From Bathynomus jamesi (Eukaryota; Arthropoda; Malacostraca; Isopoda; Cirolanidae): a DNA stretch of 64,000 nucleotides. This document shows, piece after piece, positions 10,490 to 21,419 of the stretch. Every line of letters starts with the position of its first letter. Positions within the stretch are counted from its first letter, which is position 1. Below the pieces are notes generated by a model. The model made no database searches. It saw nothing but the letters and a program-made list of their open reading frames with translations, and was not told the origin of the DNA. The stretch is from positions 1-64,000 of the forward strand of contig JAJOZX010006146.1 of the NCBI GenBank assembly GCA_023014485.1. The letters are read 5' to 3'. A program made the position numbers and the translations under genes.

Positions 10490-12010
10490 AAATGTTCCGT
10501 GCGGTGATTCCTCATTACACGAAGGTCAAGTTTGTTGCCCCTACTCTTGGGGTGGCCTGGTGAAGTAGAGAGTTGTTTTCTTGTGCTCTCCACCTCACAT
10601 AACCAGATACTCCCGGCTCATCTGGAATTGGCGTCTAGTCTTCTTTTGAAGATAACCACCGCTACACCACTCGTGTTCCTTTGTTCAACCAGCTGCCCAA
10701 ATAACTATCTTGGTCCTCTCACAACAAAACTATTTTCCTCAGGGTTGAGGATGTTCCCTGTCTAGCCTTTAATTTGGGAACAAGACACATTCTTCCTTTC
10801 CTACTTTCCACTGTTGTTTGAGTGGTTACAGGGTTTAAAGTAAGCTTTGGGACTAATTACTTCAATGTTTGCTAAGTGTAAATAATGGTGTACCTCTCTC
10901 CTTCTTCTTCTTTCCAGTGAATATAAGTTTAATTCCGTAACCTTTCCCAGTAATTTAGTTCTTTGCATCCATTGATCTTGGCTGTGAAGCTTCTCTGAAT
11001 CCCTCCTAGTTGACTAATGTCTTCTTTTTTATATGGGGATGTTAAGACCGAGCAGTATTCCAATTTGGGTATAATCAGTATTTTCAATAGAGGAATCATT
11101 ATATTCCTATCCCTCGTTTTAAAGGTTCTCAGTATCTGTCCAGTTATTCTTTTTGACATCTTATTTTGTATTTCAAATTTCGCGTCATCAGTTATTACAA
11201 CACCAAAATCTTTTGCTTTAGAATTTCTCTGAATTTTCTGTTCATTTTGGGTATAGTATTCCATGGATTTTAGGTTCTCCTTTCTTCCGTACCTTAATAG
11301 TTGAACATTTTCTGCGTTAAATTTCATATGCCTTCAGCCTAATTATAGATTCTGTTCATGTCTGATTGTAGAGATTCTTTATCGTTTTTGGGTTTCTTAT
11401 TTTTCCACTAATTTTTGTGTCATCGCAAAGGATGTTACTGCGCTGTCATTGCTAACTTCTTCATCTATGTCAGTTAGCATTATTATGAAGAGTAGTGGAG
11501 CTAATACTGTTCCTTGTGGGTCTGAGCTAAGGACCTCCGGCTCTGATGAAGATATTCTTTGAACTGTAACGACTTGCTGCCGCTCACTAAGGAAATTATA
11601 TACCCATTTTCCCGCTTTTCCCGTTATTCCCATCTATTTCAGTTTATGCGCAATGATTCCGTGGTCACACTCGTTGGTTATCATTTAATTTTTCCCGAGT
11701 TTCCAAAATGTCAGATTTTTTCTCTAGCTATTCATTCATATATTTTGGTAAGCTGAGAAGTAAGTGACACTGGCCTATAGTTTCTGGCAGGACTCATGGA
11801 TAGCTTGGATAATCGAGTTGGTTGATTTTTTAATTCTTTGCATTAGACTGTATTGAGCACGTCTTTTTTACCTCCGGGAAGCTCGGGACATTGCGGGTAG
11901 CAAACAAATATATTTTTAATATTTCAGATACCTCTTTTAGATCATCGGGTAAAACAGTGTTTTCATTTTTCAAAGGTACGATAGTCGCGTGATTTTTCCA
12001 CTTCCTTGCG
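10490..12010 (-). pseudogene. LINE-A pseudogene, minus strand
   Basis: Fragments of the same RT as at 1.9-8.1 kb, read right to left. About 12,010-11,830 gives KWKNHATIVPLKNENTVLPD. 11,633-11,397 gives the GVSSSEPEV-type block with a QGTVLAPLLFIIMLTDI run. 11,327-10,929 gives ITDDAKFEIQNK, ILRTFKTRDRNIMIPLLK and ELNYWERL. Below 10,929 the C-terminal part and 3' UTR are degraded (DEPGVPGY-like bases near 10,610). Frameshifts, stops and an internal deletion of the RT N-terminal palm make it inactive. A (CA)n tract caps its 5' end. Confidence 0.82.
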
Positions 12011-12012
12011 CA

Positions 12013-12049
<37 letters not shown>
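12011..12049. repeat. (CA)n microsatellite
   Basis: Perfect CA run. Confidence 0.97.
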
Positions 12050-12050
<1 letters not shown>

Positions 12051-12059
12051 ATTATTTCA

Positions 12060-12170
12060 TAATTATTTGTAAATTTTTAACATTTTACCACTGAAGAAGA
12101 TGAAAACTAAGGTTCCGAAACGTTTGCTAATAAAACTACATGTACCAGTGCTTTGTTTTCCTGTCCTTTA
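12060..12170. repeat. repeat tail with CACTGAAGAAGATGAAAACT motif
   Basis: TTAACATTTTACCACTGAAG ... AAACGTTTGCTAATAAAACT is closely matched at 28,825-28,890, so this is a dispersed repeat, perhaps a retroelement 3' end. No coding content is seen. Confidence 0.5.
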
Positions 12171-12359
12171 CCAAATCCCCAAGAGCAAATCCTTCGAGAG
12201 AGATCGAGAGAGAGAGTATGACTTATTATTTTGGGTTTCGTGTTTTTTTCTTTGTTTCGCAAATCACAAAATAAGATCTTCATAAGCTCTTACTGATATA
12301 AAACGTGATTGCCGCCATTATTAGTAGGCCTATAGCAATTTTCCTTATTTTATAATGAA

Positions 12360-13025
12360 TCATCTAAAACAGGGTTGCCACAAAGTTCTACTCGATCTCA
12401 ACTCCTCATAATTTACGTACTTTATATTAAACTTTTTAAGTTTCCTAGTTTATCTAATTATTTTAACTAGTTAAACGGGGCCCTACGGGACCATTTAGTT
12501 AGACCCGCGGTGCTGGGGCTTTCGGTCCCAGTAATTGGGGTGCTGGAGCACAGATATGATGACAGTTGCTTAATAGTAGAATTTTATCTTGAACACGTAT
12601 AAACCAAGTACTTACGGTTTACTTCAGTACTTCATGGAAGACCACAATATTTGGGAATGTTCCCACAGTAATTGGGAATGTCCCCACAGTAACTGGGAAT
12701 GTCCCCAGAGTAAATGGGGGTTCAATTATTTGGTCAATAAAACTACAGAAAAGAACGCAGCCATGAAAATCAAGACTTCACAAATCTTGACACGATGTAA
12801 AGCTCAAGATTTTCATGGCTGCGGTCTTTTCTATAGTTTTATCGCGGTGCTGGGGCCTTCGGGACCAGTAATTGGTGGGGGGAGGGCTGGTCACACGTAT
12901 ATTTTCGTTCATTACTCATCATCCCGATCCACCATTCGAAGTTTGGTCGAAATCGGTTCAGAAACGCGAGTTTTTTCTTCAGACAGACAGACACAGACAG
13001 ACAGACAGACAGAGAGAAACATTTT
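12360..13025. repeat. Helitron-like or SINE-like repeat block with hairpin
   Basis: Contains short tandem GGGAATGTCCCCACAGTAA units (12,655-12,720). An inverted pair lies at about 12,742-12,775 and 12,808-12,842 (GAAAAGAACGCAGCCATGAA against its complement). GGTCGAAATCGGTTCAGAAA is followed by a GACA repeat at 12,977-13,010. The AGAAAAGAACxCAGCCATGAAAAT core recurs at 29.6, 30.1 and 52.15 kb. No credible gene. Confidence 0.5.
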
Positions 13026-13171
13026 AAATAAATTATCGTAAGAATTAAATTGAATTTATTTTCTCGTAAGCAAACATTTGATAATTTTATTTAAAATTAC
13101 TAATGTCTCGTTCAATAACAATATACACGTAGAAATTCTGTAAAATAATCCCACAATATGCCAGCTATTTA

Positions 13172-13176
13172 TGTAA

Positions 13177-13209
<33 letters not shown>

Positions 13210-13210
13210 C
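13172..13210. repeat. (ATT)n microsatellite
   Basis: Perfect TTA repeats over about 38 bp. Confidence 0.97.
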
Positions 13211-13631
13211 CCTTTCATTCTGTGATGAAATGAATGCCATGATTTTTGCCTAAAATCTTCCATGCTCGTAATGACGTATTCACAATAGAATACTATAAAT
13301 ATATTAATGTTATATCCAGGCCCTCTCAGAGGTTCAGAGGCCCGCCACTTCCACCTTTAGAGGCCCATGGCCATAATAAAAAATGACGACACATGTAAAC
13401 AAAATAAGACCATCATTAGCCCCCAAAAAAGGGGGAGGGATTTAAGAAAGGGTTTTCTCACTTTTTTCTGCGCAAATGCACTAATTATTGAGGGAAAATC
13501 TAGCTTTCGTGCAATGTCACACTTGATATTAAGTATGATGAGCTCATTCAAACGCTCTTGTCCCAAAGTTGAACGGTGGCAGTTCTTTACCCGCTTCAAC
13601 GCGCGATACAATTGTGATATTAGGAAACAGT

Positions 13632-13892
13632 CTACGGTTACCATATTTGAACTTTCAAAAAAGAGGACACTCCGGAGAGGGGTGGGGGGGGGTGGGGGTG
13701 GGGGGGTATCTGTATCAGTATCTACCAACTCTCGTTGTATTAATGCGTTATATGTACACTGTGTATTTACGTGTCGTCTACATTGAGTATCTATAAATAA
13801 GAACGAGTGTTATGGCTTCGGAAATCAATGTTATAATTATATAAATTTCCAGGACATGTCCGGGAAAAACCGGACGTATGGTAACCCTAGTA
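13632..13892. repeat. MITE-like repeat with GGTTACCATA ends
   Basis: ACGGTTACCATA (about 13,633) and TATGGTAACCCT (about 13,877) are inverted. Inside, AAAGAGGACACTCC and CATGTCCGGGAAAAACCGGA are also partly inverted. A G-rich run at 13,676-13,707 could form a quadruplex. No ORF of note. Confidence 0.45.
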
Positions 13893-14736
13893 AACACCCG
13901 AGAGAGAGACCAAGTTCGAGTATTTCTTGAATCAATTCTCCTTTAATTCGCGATCCAATTTAAAGTTGGTGGAATATATTCGTTTGAGGAAGATGACCTC
14001 GTCACTGAGATCTTTTGAGATTTATTTGTTTTACTCTTGTTGAAACTGTTCAGCTGCAGAAAGTAGATCTTCATTACTAAGTCTGTTGAAATGGCAAAGA
14101 AACCCAAAGAGGGTACAAATTAGTCGCTGTGACTCAAATCGACGGGTAAGACCCGATTGAATACGGTCAATGATGACGAAGAAGAACCACCTCTATTTAG
14201 CTACCATACGAAGATGGTAAATGTAATAATTCTCTACCTTTCAACACACGCTTGATCCAGCAGCAGCCACTAGTAGTGGTTTGTTTATATAATCAGGTGA
14301 TTTGAGAGGACACGTTCATCACGGTCTAATCTTGTGCCATCAGAACCGATATATTTTTATTAATATTTATTAACATTTTTAACTTTTAATATGACGAAAT
14401 CTATCTATATCAATTAACAAAAAAAGTATGTCTTTTACCAAATCACATCTCTTACCCGCTTAAATTTGCTGCTTTAAGCTGAGAAAGTGCGTCATATTTT
14501 GGTCCAACAGAGTCACATAAAAACAACAAGTCGCGAAACTTAACAATGCCCCCAAAATTAACAAGTGTGTAAATTTGAGGTCCCTTTTGAGCTTGAGGCC
14601 CGTGCCAAATGGCCCTCCTGGCTCCCCCTCTGATTGGCCCTAGTTATATCAGATATCCAATTTGTAAACAAAATTATTTAAAATTAAAACGTGTAATTTC
14701 TATACTTTTTTTTAATAAAGTTTTTCAATATAGTAG
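13893..14736. other. no gene seen
   Basis: Nothing recognisable. Isolated GAGGCCCGTGCCAAATGGCC wording near 14,595 mirrors GAGGCCCATGGCC near 13,360 and may mark the edges of one larger degraded repeat (about 13,320-14,640) into which the 13.6-kb MITE inserted. Confidence 0.4.
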
Positions 14737-14738
14737 TA

Positions 14739-15334
14739 CAGGGCTATTTAAATTGATTCACCTGATTTCAAATGAGAATATTTTTTAATGTTACAGAGAC
14801 AGAGTGATTTGTGATACATCAACCAAAAGAAAAACTGTCCAAATTTTGTCTCTCACCTCATAAATGCTCTATGTGACTTCCCCTAGTTACACGAGCAACG
14901 TCGACACGATAATCGAATTCCTCCCATACTCGCTCCAGCATGTCCGTTGTGACTGACTCTACGGCAGTAACAATGCGAGTTCGGAGCTCATCCAAAGATG
15001 TGGGCAACGGTGGCACGTACACAGTATCCTTAACGTACTCCGAAAGGAAGAAGTCGCACGGTGTAACGTCGACGAAACTCACGCTGCACTGTGACTACCG
15101 ATTTACAGCTCGAAAACTGCAACACACAAAACGCCTTCTGCTGTGCGAACGCCATTTTCACACTGAGTGTTTGTTGCTAGGCTAGGCCACGGCGTGACTT
15201 TGGAGCCCTCTCGCGGTGATCTTGTAAAACTCGGAGATTTCCTCTTTCATGTGGTGTATGCCCAGTTGATGCATGGTTGATAGGTACGGAAGTATTCTCA
15301 GTTGAAATCGGATGAATGACTTTGAATAGCCCTG
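14739..15334 (-). mobile_element. deleted mariner-like element with TA target
   Basis: The termini CAGGGCTATTTAAATTGATT (14,739 on) and its imperfect complement ending GAATAGCCCTG (15,334) are flanked by TA (14,737-14,738 and 15,335-15,336). Internally, 15,082-14,858 (minus) encodes the C-terminal part of a DDE transposase: TPCDFFLSEYVKDTVYVPPL, then a helix-rich tail ending GSHIEHL. It contains the last catalytic aspartate region but lacks the N-terminal HTH and the first two catalytic residues. It is a non-autonomous, internally deleted copy. Confidence 0.85.
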
Positions 15335-16098
15335 TATTGTAGAAAGTGGAAGTGGTACATTGAAAGCCTACCAATATCTAGTCAGTCCAAGCTCGCATTA
15401 TAACACTATATAATTTCATAGAAAACGATTTTTAACAAAAATTTTGAGCCATCAAGATCTTAATATTTACTTTAAGCTCACGATCCATTTACATTTTGAG
15501 TGCAACTTCATAAATTTGGTCTTACTGGCTTTGGATGTGAAACTCAAAATTTTGATGGTTGTGGTATTTTTGTAAAGTTATGGTTTTACTGGTTTTCCCT
15601 CGATTTTACGAATAGTATGAAATTTTGTAGGAGCGTGGCCTGACTAAATATTAGTAGGCTTTGGTTACTGTTCAAACACTAGTTAAATAATTTGTTCAAT
15701 TTAAGTTAGTTTTAGAACGCTATTTTCAACTTTTTTCTCAATGTAGTTTCGCGCATTTTTAAGTGGTTAACGCGTCATAAGTGGAGTTGGGTTAAAAATA
15801 AACCCAGGAACTGAATTTTGTGCCAACCAAAAGTTGAGCCTAACTAATTCGTGGTCAAAAGTAGACAGTGCCATTATCATTACTATATTCACGTAATAAT
15901 ATACACAGTGCCAGTGTAGGCCTATAGCGTTGCGAGAGTGTCACTCGACAACCTTTTAATAGATGTAATACGTTCATTTCCATTCACAAATATTAACAAA
16001 TTATTACGGGAACAAATAAAATCTGAAACCCCAGTTTCTGCCCCCTCCTTCGTCTATTGAAAATCAATATAGTAACGAGGTTCTTTTAGTAAATACTG
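15335..16098. other. no gene seen
   Basis: AT-rich. A loose inverted pair (AAAATTTTGAGCCATCAAGA at about 15,438 and CTCAAAATTTTGATGGTTGT at about 15,543) resembles the Helitron-like core seen elsewhere. No coding or RNA feature is supported. Confidence 0.4.
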
Positions 16099-16100
16099 TA

Positions 16101-16778
16101 CAGGGTGTTTCTAAAGTAACCATCTATTTTGGTGAAATAGGGGGATTTTAAACAATTGTTATATTGGCATAATGGTATGTGCATTGTTATACAAAATTCA
16201 TGTATTTATAATATTTCAATTGCTTTACACGATTTTTTGTTAATTATTTTATTTTATTTTCAGACCCATATCATTGATGATGAATGTGCAAGAACGGGTT
16301 TATGTAGTAACATGCAGGATAAAAGGTATGAAGTGCAATGAAATTAGAGAAAAGTTTGAGAGAAGGTTTCGTAAAACAGGCCCTAGAGACCAGGCTATTC
16401 GCGAATTAGTAAACAAATTTATGAGGACTGGATCTGTGCATGACGAGCGTAGATCTGGACGGCCAAGAAGATCTCACGAAAGAATCGAATCTGTTCAAGA
16501 AGCATTCGAAGAGGATCCACAATTATCGATTCGGAGGGCATCCCACAGATTAGAAATTCCACAAACAACGGCGGTTTACAGAATTCTACGTTATGATTTA
16601 AAGAAAAAGCCATACCACATTCAAGTGTTCCACAACTTACAAGAAGAAGATTATCCACGAAGAGCAACAATGTGTGCCGAGCTTACAAATATATATATAT
16701 ATTTCCATGTTTTAAAGGTGTTTTTTTTTATAATTCATATTATTTCGCAAAATAGATGGTTACTTTAGAAACACCCTG
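16101..16778 (+). mobile_element. deleted mariner-like element carrying the HTH half
   Basis: The inverted ends CAGGGTGTTTCTAAAGTAAC (16,101) and GTTACTTTAGAAACACCCTG (16,759-16,778) are exact over 20 bp and extend to about 31 bp. TA flanks both sides. The ORF from 16,274 encodes the N-terminal DNA-binding region of an IS630-Tc1-mariner transposase: an HTH start (NVQERVYVVTCRIKGMKCNE), a GRPRR AT-hook-like motif, then a second HTH (SIRRASHRLEIPQTTAVYRI). It ends before the catalytic core and runs into TA repeats. Confidence 0.9.
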
Positions 16779-17394
16779 TATATCTCATTATAAGAACATA
16801 CCTTTGCATATATCGTGGGTTTGCAATATATATATACAGTATATATAGTTCATTAAAGAAAATAGGTACGAAGTAGTGAGAACCAATTTAAATAGGCTAC
16901 ATTTCGAATATAAATGTAAGCATTGTTAAATACAATAGGCCTACCTCTACCGTAGTAGAAGAGCATAAAAGCTATGAGTGAATCTTGAGACAAGACCGGA
17001 TGGTTCTTAAATGAGAAGATGGAGTAGGTTTATCTTAACTTCTTCAATATTGTTTAGCTTTCTCCCTCTCTACAGTCTCTACTCTTATTTACAACAATTT
17101 ATTTACAACATTAATTATAGATAGATAAATAGAATAACCTTTATTAATAATAATAAAATAAATACATTTTTTCAATTTACAATGACATGAATAATTGTGA
17201 AGCTCGACTATTTATTTTATTTAATTTGGCCCTTGAGCTTTAGGCTTTACTGGGCTCTTATTAAAAATAAGCAGCTAGTTGTTATTAATTAATAATAAGT
17301 AAATAAGTATTATTATACAATTGATGTTAACAAACCATTTCCATAATCTTGTAATTTAGGTTCAAACTATTTATAAAATTAATTATAATATATA
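16779..17394. repeat. AT-rich stretch with a 140-bp dispersed repeat
   Basis: No gene. About 17,125-17,262 (AATAACCTTTATTAATAATA ... GGCTTTACTGGGCTC) recurs at 57,160-57,287 with about 90% identity by eye, so it is a dispersed repeat of unknown type. Confidence 0.6.
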
Positions 17395-17740
17395 TATATG
17401 GTGGTGTAGTGATTAGTATCGCTGATTACGAATCTACCGGCCCTGGTCGGGTTCGATTCCCGGGGATGGCAGGCAGCGCTCAGCTCACCCCGCTGTTCAT
17501 TATTCCATACAAAAAAAATTGGTTGGTAGATGAATGGACACCCTGGATAGCCTAGTGATTAAGACGCTGGACTGCTGATAGGGAGGTCGTAAGATCGAAT
17601 TCGGGCGAGGACTTTGTAATTTCTCGGTTCGGGTTCCAAGTTAAGCTATAGGTCTAAGGTGGGGGCAACAAGCTTGACCTTCGTCAGAATTAGCAATTCG
17701 GACCGAAGCAAACTCAAAATTATCAAGTTATATATATATA
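17395..17740 (+). repeat. diverged dimeric SINE (family S1)
   Basis: Head GGTGGTGTAGTGATTAGTAT with B-box GGGTTCGATTCC, linker with TTCATTATTCCATAC, second module CCTAGTGATTAAGACGCTGG, then a tail ending near CAGAATTAGCAATTCGGACC. It is an older relative of the adjacent copy, in the same orientation, so two SINEs sit head to tail separated by a TA tract. Confidence 0.75.
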
Positions 17741-17741
17741 T

Positions 17742-18032
17742 ATGCGCCTCGGTGGTGTAGTGGTTAGCGTCGCTGACTACGAATCCATCGGCCCCGGGCT
17801 CGAGACCCGGTGACAGCCGGCGCGCAGCAAAACCCAGCTGTTCATCCTTCCACACAATAAAGAAAGTGTTTGGTAGATAAATGGGTACCCTAGGTGGCCT
17901 AGTGGTTAAGACGCTGGGCTGCTGGTGGGGCGTGGTTCGGATTCCACGTTAAACTGTAGGTCTAAGGTGGAGTGAAAAGCTTGACCTTCGTCAGAATGAA
18001 CAATTCGGGCGGAAGCTAACCAAATATATATA
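17742..18032 (+). repeat. full-length dimeric tRNA-derived SINE (reference copy of S1)
   Basis: The first module has an A-box-like GGTGTAGTGGTTAGCGTCGC and a degenerate B box (GGCTCGAGACC). The linker carries CAGCTGTTCATCCTTCCACA. The second module (GTGGCCTAGTGGTTAAGACG, B-box-like GGTTCGGATTCC) is followed by the tail TTAAACTGTAGGTCTAAGGT and GAATGAACAATTCGGGCGGA. Copies lie at 9.7 kb and 56.1 kb on the minus strand. The tail motif also occurs in the 19-kb palindrome. Confidence 0.8.
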
Positions 18033-18044
18033 ATTATTATTTTC

Positions 18045-18815
18045 CCAATTATAGGGCAACTTCGTATATAAGGCGACCCCTAATTTGAGAAGGGAGAGGA
18101 AAGAAAAATTTTGGTTGGAAGATAGAAACCTTTTTAATTATTTGAAAATCAAAATGGCCGATACATTTCTACATTTCAATTCCAATTCAAATACAAACAA
18201 ATACAAAACAATACAATCTTTTTCACTCAAGAAAATTTTGAGAATTTCAAGGTGTATCAATCAGGGTTTTCATTCAGTGTTGGTACCACCACCACCACCA
18301 CCATCATCGTCACTCTGTTCTTCATTCGAGTAACTTCCCACGCGATGCTGCGTTGCGCACTCCCACAAAATATCATCCTCTGAGCCGTCCATAGAATTGG
18401 AAATAGAGCATTTCTTGAAGCCATGGACGATATTCTCGATACAAATCAGATCCCGAGAGTGCAGCACCCAATCACGCGGGTGACTGACTCGCTCATAGTT
18501 TTCTAATCTTACCCGTAGGAGTAAAAACGTGGTTGCCAGATAGAAGCCAATCTGCGTACTTCTTCCTTAAGTTGTCTTTGAATGGTTTAACACCAACAAC
18601 ATTCATAACTCGTAACTGTGAGGTGAGGTGAGGTCATACCTTCATGGATGTTAATCAGATTTGGATTCATTTTTGTAATTTCTTTTCGAACGTTTGGAGT
18701 CACGTGTCCTTTAAATGCGTCGAGCACGAGCATTCCTCTTTTTCTGGACACTATTCCTTGTCTTCTCCCAAAAATAACTTTAAGCCAGTCCTTATACTCT
18801 TCGGTCTCGGTATAT
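18045..18815 (-). pseudogene. pogo/Tigger-like transposase relic
   Basis: Read on the minus strand. EEYKDWLKVIFGRRQ, then GMLVLDAFKGHVTPNVRKEI (second catalytic aspartate block), INIHEGMTS, and in a shifted frame VGVKPFKDNLRKKYADWLL, then HGFKKCSISNSMDGSEDDIL and a DDD-rich tail. This order matches the DDE and C-terminal regions of pogo/Tigger transposases. At the far end TTCGTATATAAGGCGACCCC (about 18,062) resembles a Tigger-type terminus. The N-terminal CENP-B-like domain is missing, cut off at a (TA)(CA) tract. Several frameshifts make it inactive. Confidence 0.78.
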
Positions 18816-18855
18816 ATATACATATATATATACATATACACACACATATATATAC

Positions 18856-18902
<47 letters not shown>
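18816..18902. repeat. (TA)n(CA)n microsatellite
   Basis: TA/CATA units followed by a long perfect CA run, at the truncated edge of the pogo relic. Confidence 0.95.
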
Positions 18903-18903
<1 letters not shown>

Positions 18904-19094
18904 TATATTGGAGATTATCTCTGTTTGTCGGTGTGCCTTTAAAATGAATGTAAATAAGGTCAATTCTGCGCATTATGTAATAAGATTTGTGAAATAACTC
19001 CACTTTGCCAATAAAGCATAAAATTTTGTAGTGTGATAAATGGTGGCTCTAAAGTGTGTATGTTTAGGAAGGCATAAACTATCCCATTTATAGG

Positions 19095-19503
19095 GATGTA
19101 ACCTCGTAGATGTTCCTCGCGTCGGTCTCTCTTCGTACGAAAGTCGAGCTGATGAGGGCCCAACTCTAACCATGGCTTGGTGGAGGGGAGAGACTCGTCC
19201 TCTCGCGATCTCCATCACGCATAGCCAGGTACACCCGGCTCATCCGGGGCCGAACAAAACCAAGCGTCTAGTCTTCTTTTGAAGACTTCAACTTTGACAC
19301 CAGTGATGTTTCTGATGTATTTGGGTAGCTGGTTAAATAGTCTTGGTCCTCCGACAACCGAGCTATTTTCCTTCAGAGTTGAAGATGTTCCCTGCCTTGC
19401 CTTTAGTTTGGGAACATTACACATTCAACCTTTCCTATTTTCAGTGTTGTTTCGATGGTTACTGGGTTCAGTTTGAGGTTAGGTACCACTTTTTCTAAAT
19501 TAT

Positions 19504-19547
<44 letters not shown>

Positions 19548-19680
19548 CTGAATATAGATTTAATGTACGAAGTCTTTCCCAGTAGTTGAGTAAGGTCCTT
19601 GCTCGATCCATCTTGGCTGGCAAATTTCTTGCAATTTTCTCCACTTTATTAATTTCTTTTTTATATGGAGACTACAAATA
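19095..19680 (-). pseudogene. LINE-A 3' fragment, minus strand
   Basis: The frame 19,424-19,215 gives VPKLKARQGTSSTLKENSSV, GPRLFNQLPKYIRNITGVKV and DEPGVPGYA, the C-terminal end of LINE-A ORF2. Up to 19,680 more degraded RT sequence follows, interrupted by a (CT)n run at 19,507-19,544. The 3' UTR extends to about 19,095. It is truncated at a TA tract. Confidence 0.8.
19507..19544. repeat. (CT)n microsatellite
   Basis: Pure CT run inside LINE-A, at the place where LINE copies encode ERRRERY (GAGA-rich codons). This suggests local expansion from coding GA repeats. Confidence 0.9.
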
Positions 19681-19700
19681 TATATATATATATATATATA

Positions 19701-20440
19701 TTAGTGATGGATCGAGTGGTCGGTTTTTCACAACCGCGGTTGCGGTTGTGTTTGCGGTTGTCGAATTTTTTCCAACCGCGGTTGCGGTTGCGGTTATCAT
19801 ATACTAGGAAAAATGCGTAATTATTAACTGGATTTAGCCACTATAGTGCGATTTAGCCACACTTGGTACATAATATATACTAAATAGTATTTATTTAGTA
19901 AATACCTTATGTTGAACACAAGTTTTGCAATACACCGCTACCGCTATTTGTGTGTTGCAAAACTTGTGTTCAACATAAGGTATTTACTAAATAAATACTA
20001 TTTAAATGAAGTATATTCTAAACTTATATAGCTATTATGAAAGAATAGGTCAAATTAATTAAAACCATATTTTGCACTAAGTGTGTTACCAGGATGAGGG
20101 ACGAGGACCCATCGCACTGTTCATCCCACCTACCACTTTCCCCAGCCTCCACCCATTGGAAAGTTATGGATTATTATTCAATTGAAAAACTTAGAATAAC
20201 TTAGAGCGCAGTTTAAACCAATTTTACTACGGCAGCCGTATGACGTCACGTTTAAGCACGCATAAGGAGACCCATCATTTTCTTTTTAAAAAAAGAAATA
20301 TTTCTAATTAACCTAAAATTAAAATTAACTAAGCTTTTACAACCGCAACCGCACTTATGGAACTGCGGTTACGGTTGCGGTTGTGAATTTTTGTGCGGTT
20401 GTAGTGCGGTTGCGGTTGCGGTTATTCGATCCATCACTAA
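19701..20440. mobile_element. non-autonomous hAT-like MITE
   Basis: The inverted ends TTAGTGATGGATCGA (19,701) and TCGATCCATCACTAA (ending 20,440) lie in TA repeats. Subterminal clusters of GCGGTTGCGGTTG occur at both sides (19,736-19,797 and 20,340-20,423), an arrangement like the subterminal motif clusters of the hAT at 2.5 kb. There is no transposase. The target duplication cannot be read in the TA context. Confidence 0.65.
19882..20003. repeat. long hairpin, about 54-bp arms
   Basis: AAATAGTATTTATTTAGTAA ... TTTTGCAATACAC (19,882-19,936) is complementary to 19,950-20,003 with about one mismatch and a short loop. It sits inside the MITE at 19.7-20.4 kb. If transcribed it would form a long, nearly perfect RNA duplex. 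Confidence 0.85.
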
Positions 20441-20467
20441 TATAATATATATATATATATATATATA

Positions 20468-20652
20468 ATGTTACAGGGAATCTGTGTAACTAGGAATTTC
20501 ATGAAATTCCTAAAATGTTCAGGGATTTCATGAAATCCTTAAAATGTTCAGGGATTTCATGAAATCCCTAAAAGTCAGGGATTTCGTTAAAACTAACGAA
20601 AATATCACTACTTTTACATGAAATCTCTAGTTACACAGATTTCCTGTAACAT
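20468..20652. mobile_element. 185-bp MITE with 26-bp inverted ends
   Basis: ATGTTACAGGGAATCTGTGT (20,468) is inverted at ACACAGATTTCCTGTAACAT (20,633-20,652). The interior has three near-tandem copies of TTCAGGGATTTCATGAAATC. Both flanks are TA repeats. It is related by internal and terminal sequence to the block at 9,963-10,445. Confidence 0.8.
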
Positions 20653-20653
20653 A

Positions 20654-20684
<31 letters not shown>

Positions 20685-20689
20685 TTGCA

Positions 20690-21419
20690 TTTAACTGCAA
20701 TGACCACGCAGTATATAAATGAATAGAAACGACGTAAATAAGGAGCGTCTCTGCACACGGGGAAGAGAAATAACGAATAAATGAAAAATGAGGCGAACCG
20801 CCCGGGAATCGAACCCAGGGCCTTCCAATTGCCGGTTGGATGCGCTACCATTACACTACGGACCTCGATCAATCATAAATCGAAATTCTCCCACATAGGG
20901 CAGAAACCAATGCCCTGAGAGGGCACCCTCGCAAATCGTGAATATGTGCATTTAACTGCAATGACCACGCAGTATATAAATGAATAGAAACGACGTAAAT
21001 AAGGAGCGTCTCTGCACACGGGGAAGAGAAATAACGAATAAATGAAAAATGAGGCGAACCGCCCGGGAATCGAACCCAGGGCCTTCCAATTGCCGGTTGG
21101 ATGCGCTACCATTACACTACGGACCTCGATCAATCATAAATCGAAATTCTCCCACATAGGGCAGAAACCAATGCCCTGAGAGGGCACCCTCGCAAATCGT
21201 GAATATGTGCATTTAACTGCAATGACCACGCAGTATATAAATGAATAGAAACGACGTAAATAAGGAGCGTCTCTGCACACGGGGAAGAGAAATAACGAAT
21301 AAATGCAAAATGAGGCGAACCGCCCGGGAATCGAACCCAGGGCCTTCCAATTGCCGGTTGGATGCGCTACCATTACACTACGGACCTCGATCAATCATAA
21401 ATCGAAATTCTCCCACATA
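20690..21419 (-). repeat. tandem tRNA-headed SINE (family S2) units, minus strand
   Basis: Three 261-bp units with heads starting at 21,386, 21,125 and 20,864 (minus strand), plus part of a fourth unit's tail at 21,387-21,419. Each head folds as a full tRNA cloverleaf: anticodon stem TCCAA/TTGGA, loop CCGGCAA, T-loop TTCGATT. It has an exact pol III A box (TAGTGTAATGG) and B box (GGTTCGATTCC), followed about 10 nt later by TTTTT. The body carries GTTATTTCTCTTCCCCGTGT and ACTGCGTGGTCATTGCAGTT. Units are nearly identical. Confidence 0.88.

Noticed and set aside
12589..13041. 150-aa ORF with SNWECP repeats
   Set aside because: It spans a short tandem repeat and a hairpin repeat; no domain, and the surrounding block is a dispersed repeat.
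13367..13786. 139-aa ORF across a G-rich run
   Set aside because: It overlaps a MITE-like repeat and a poly-G tract; glycine-valine run comes from the repeat.
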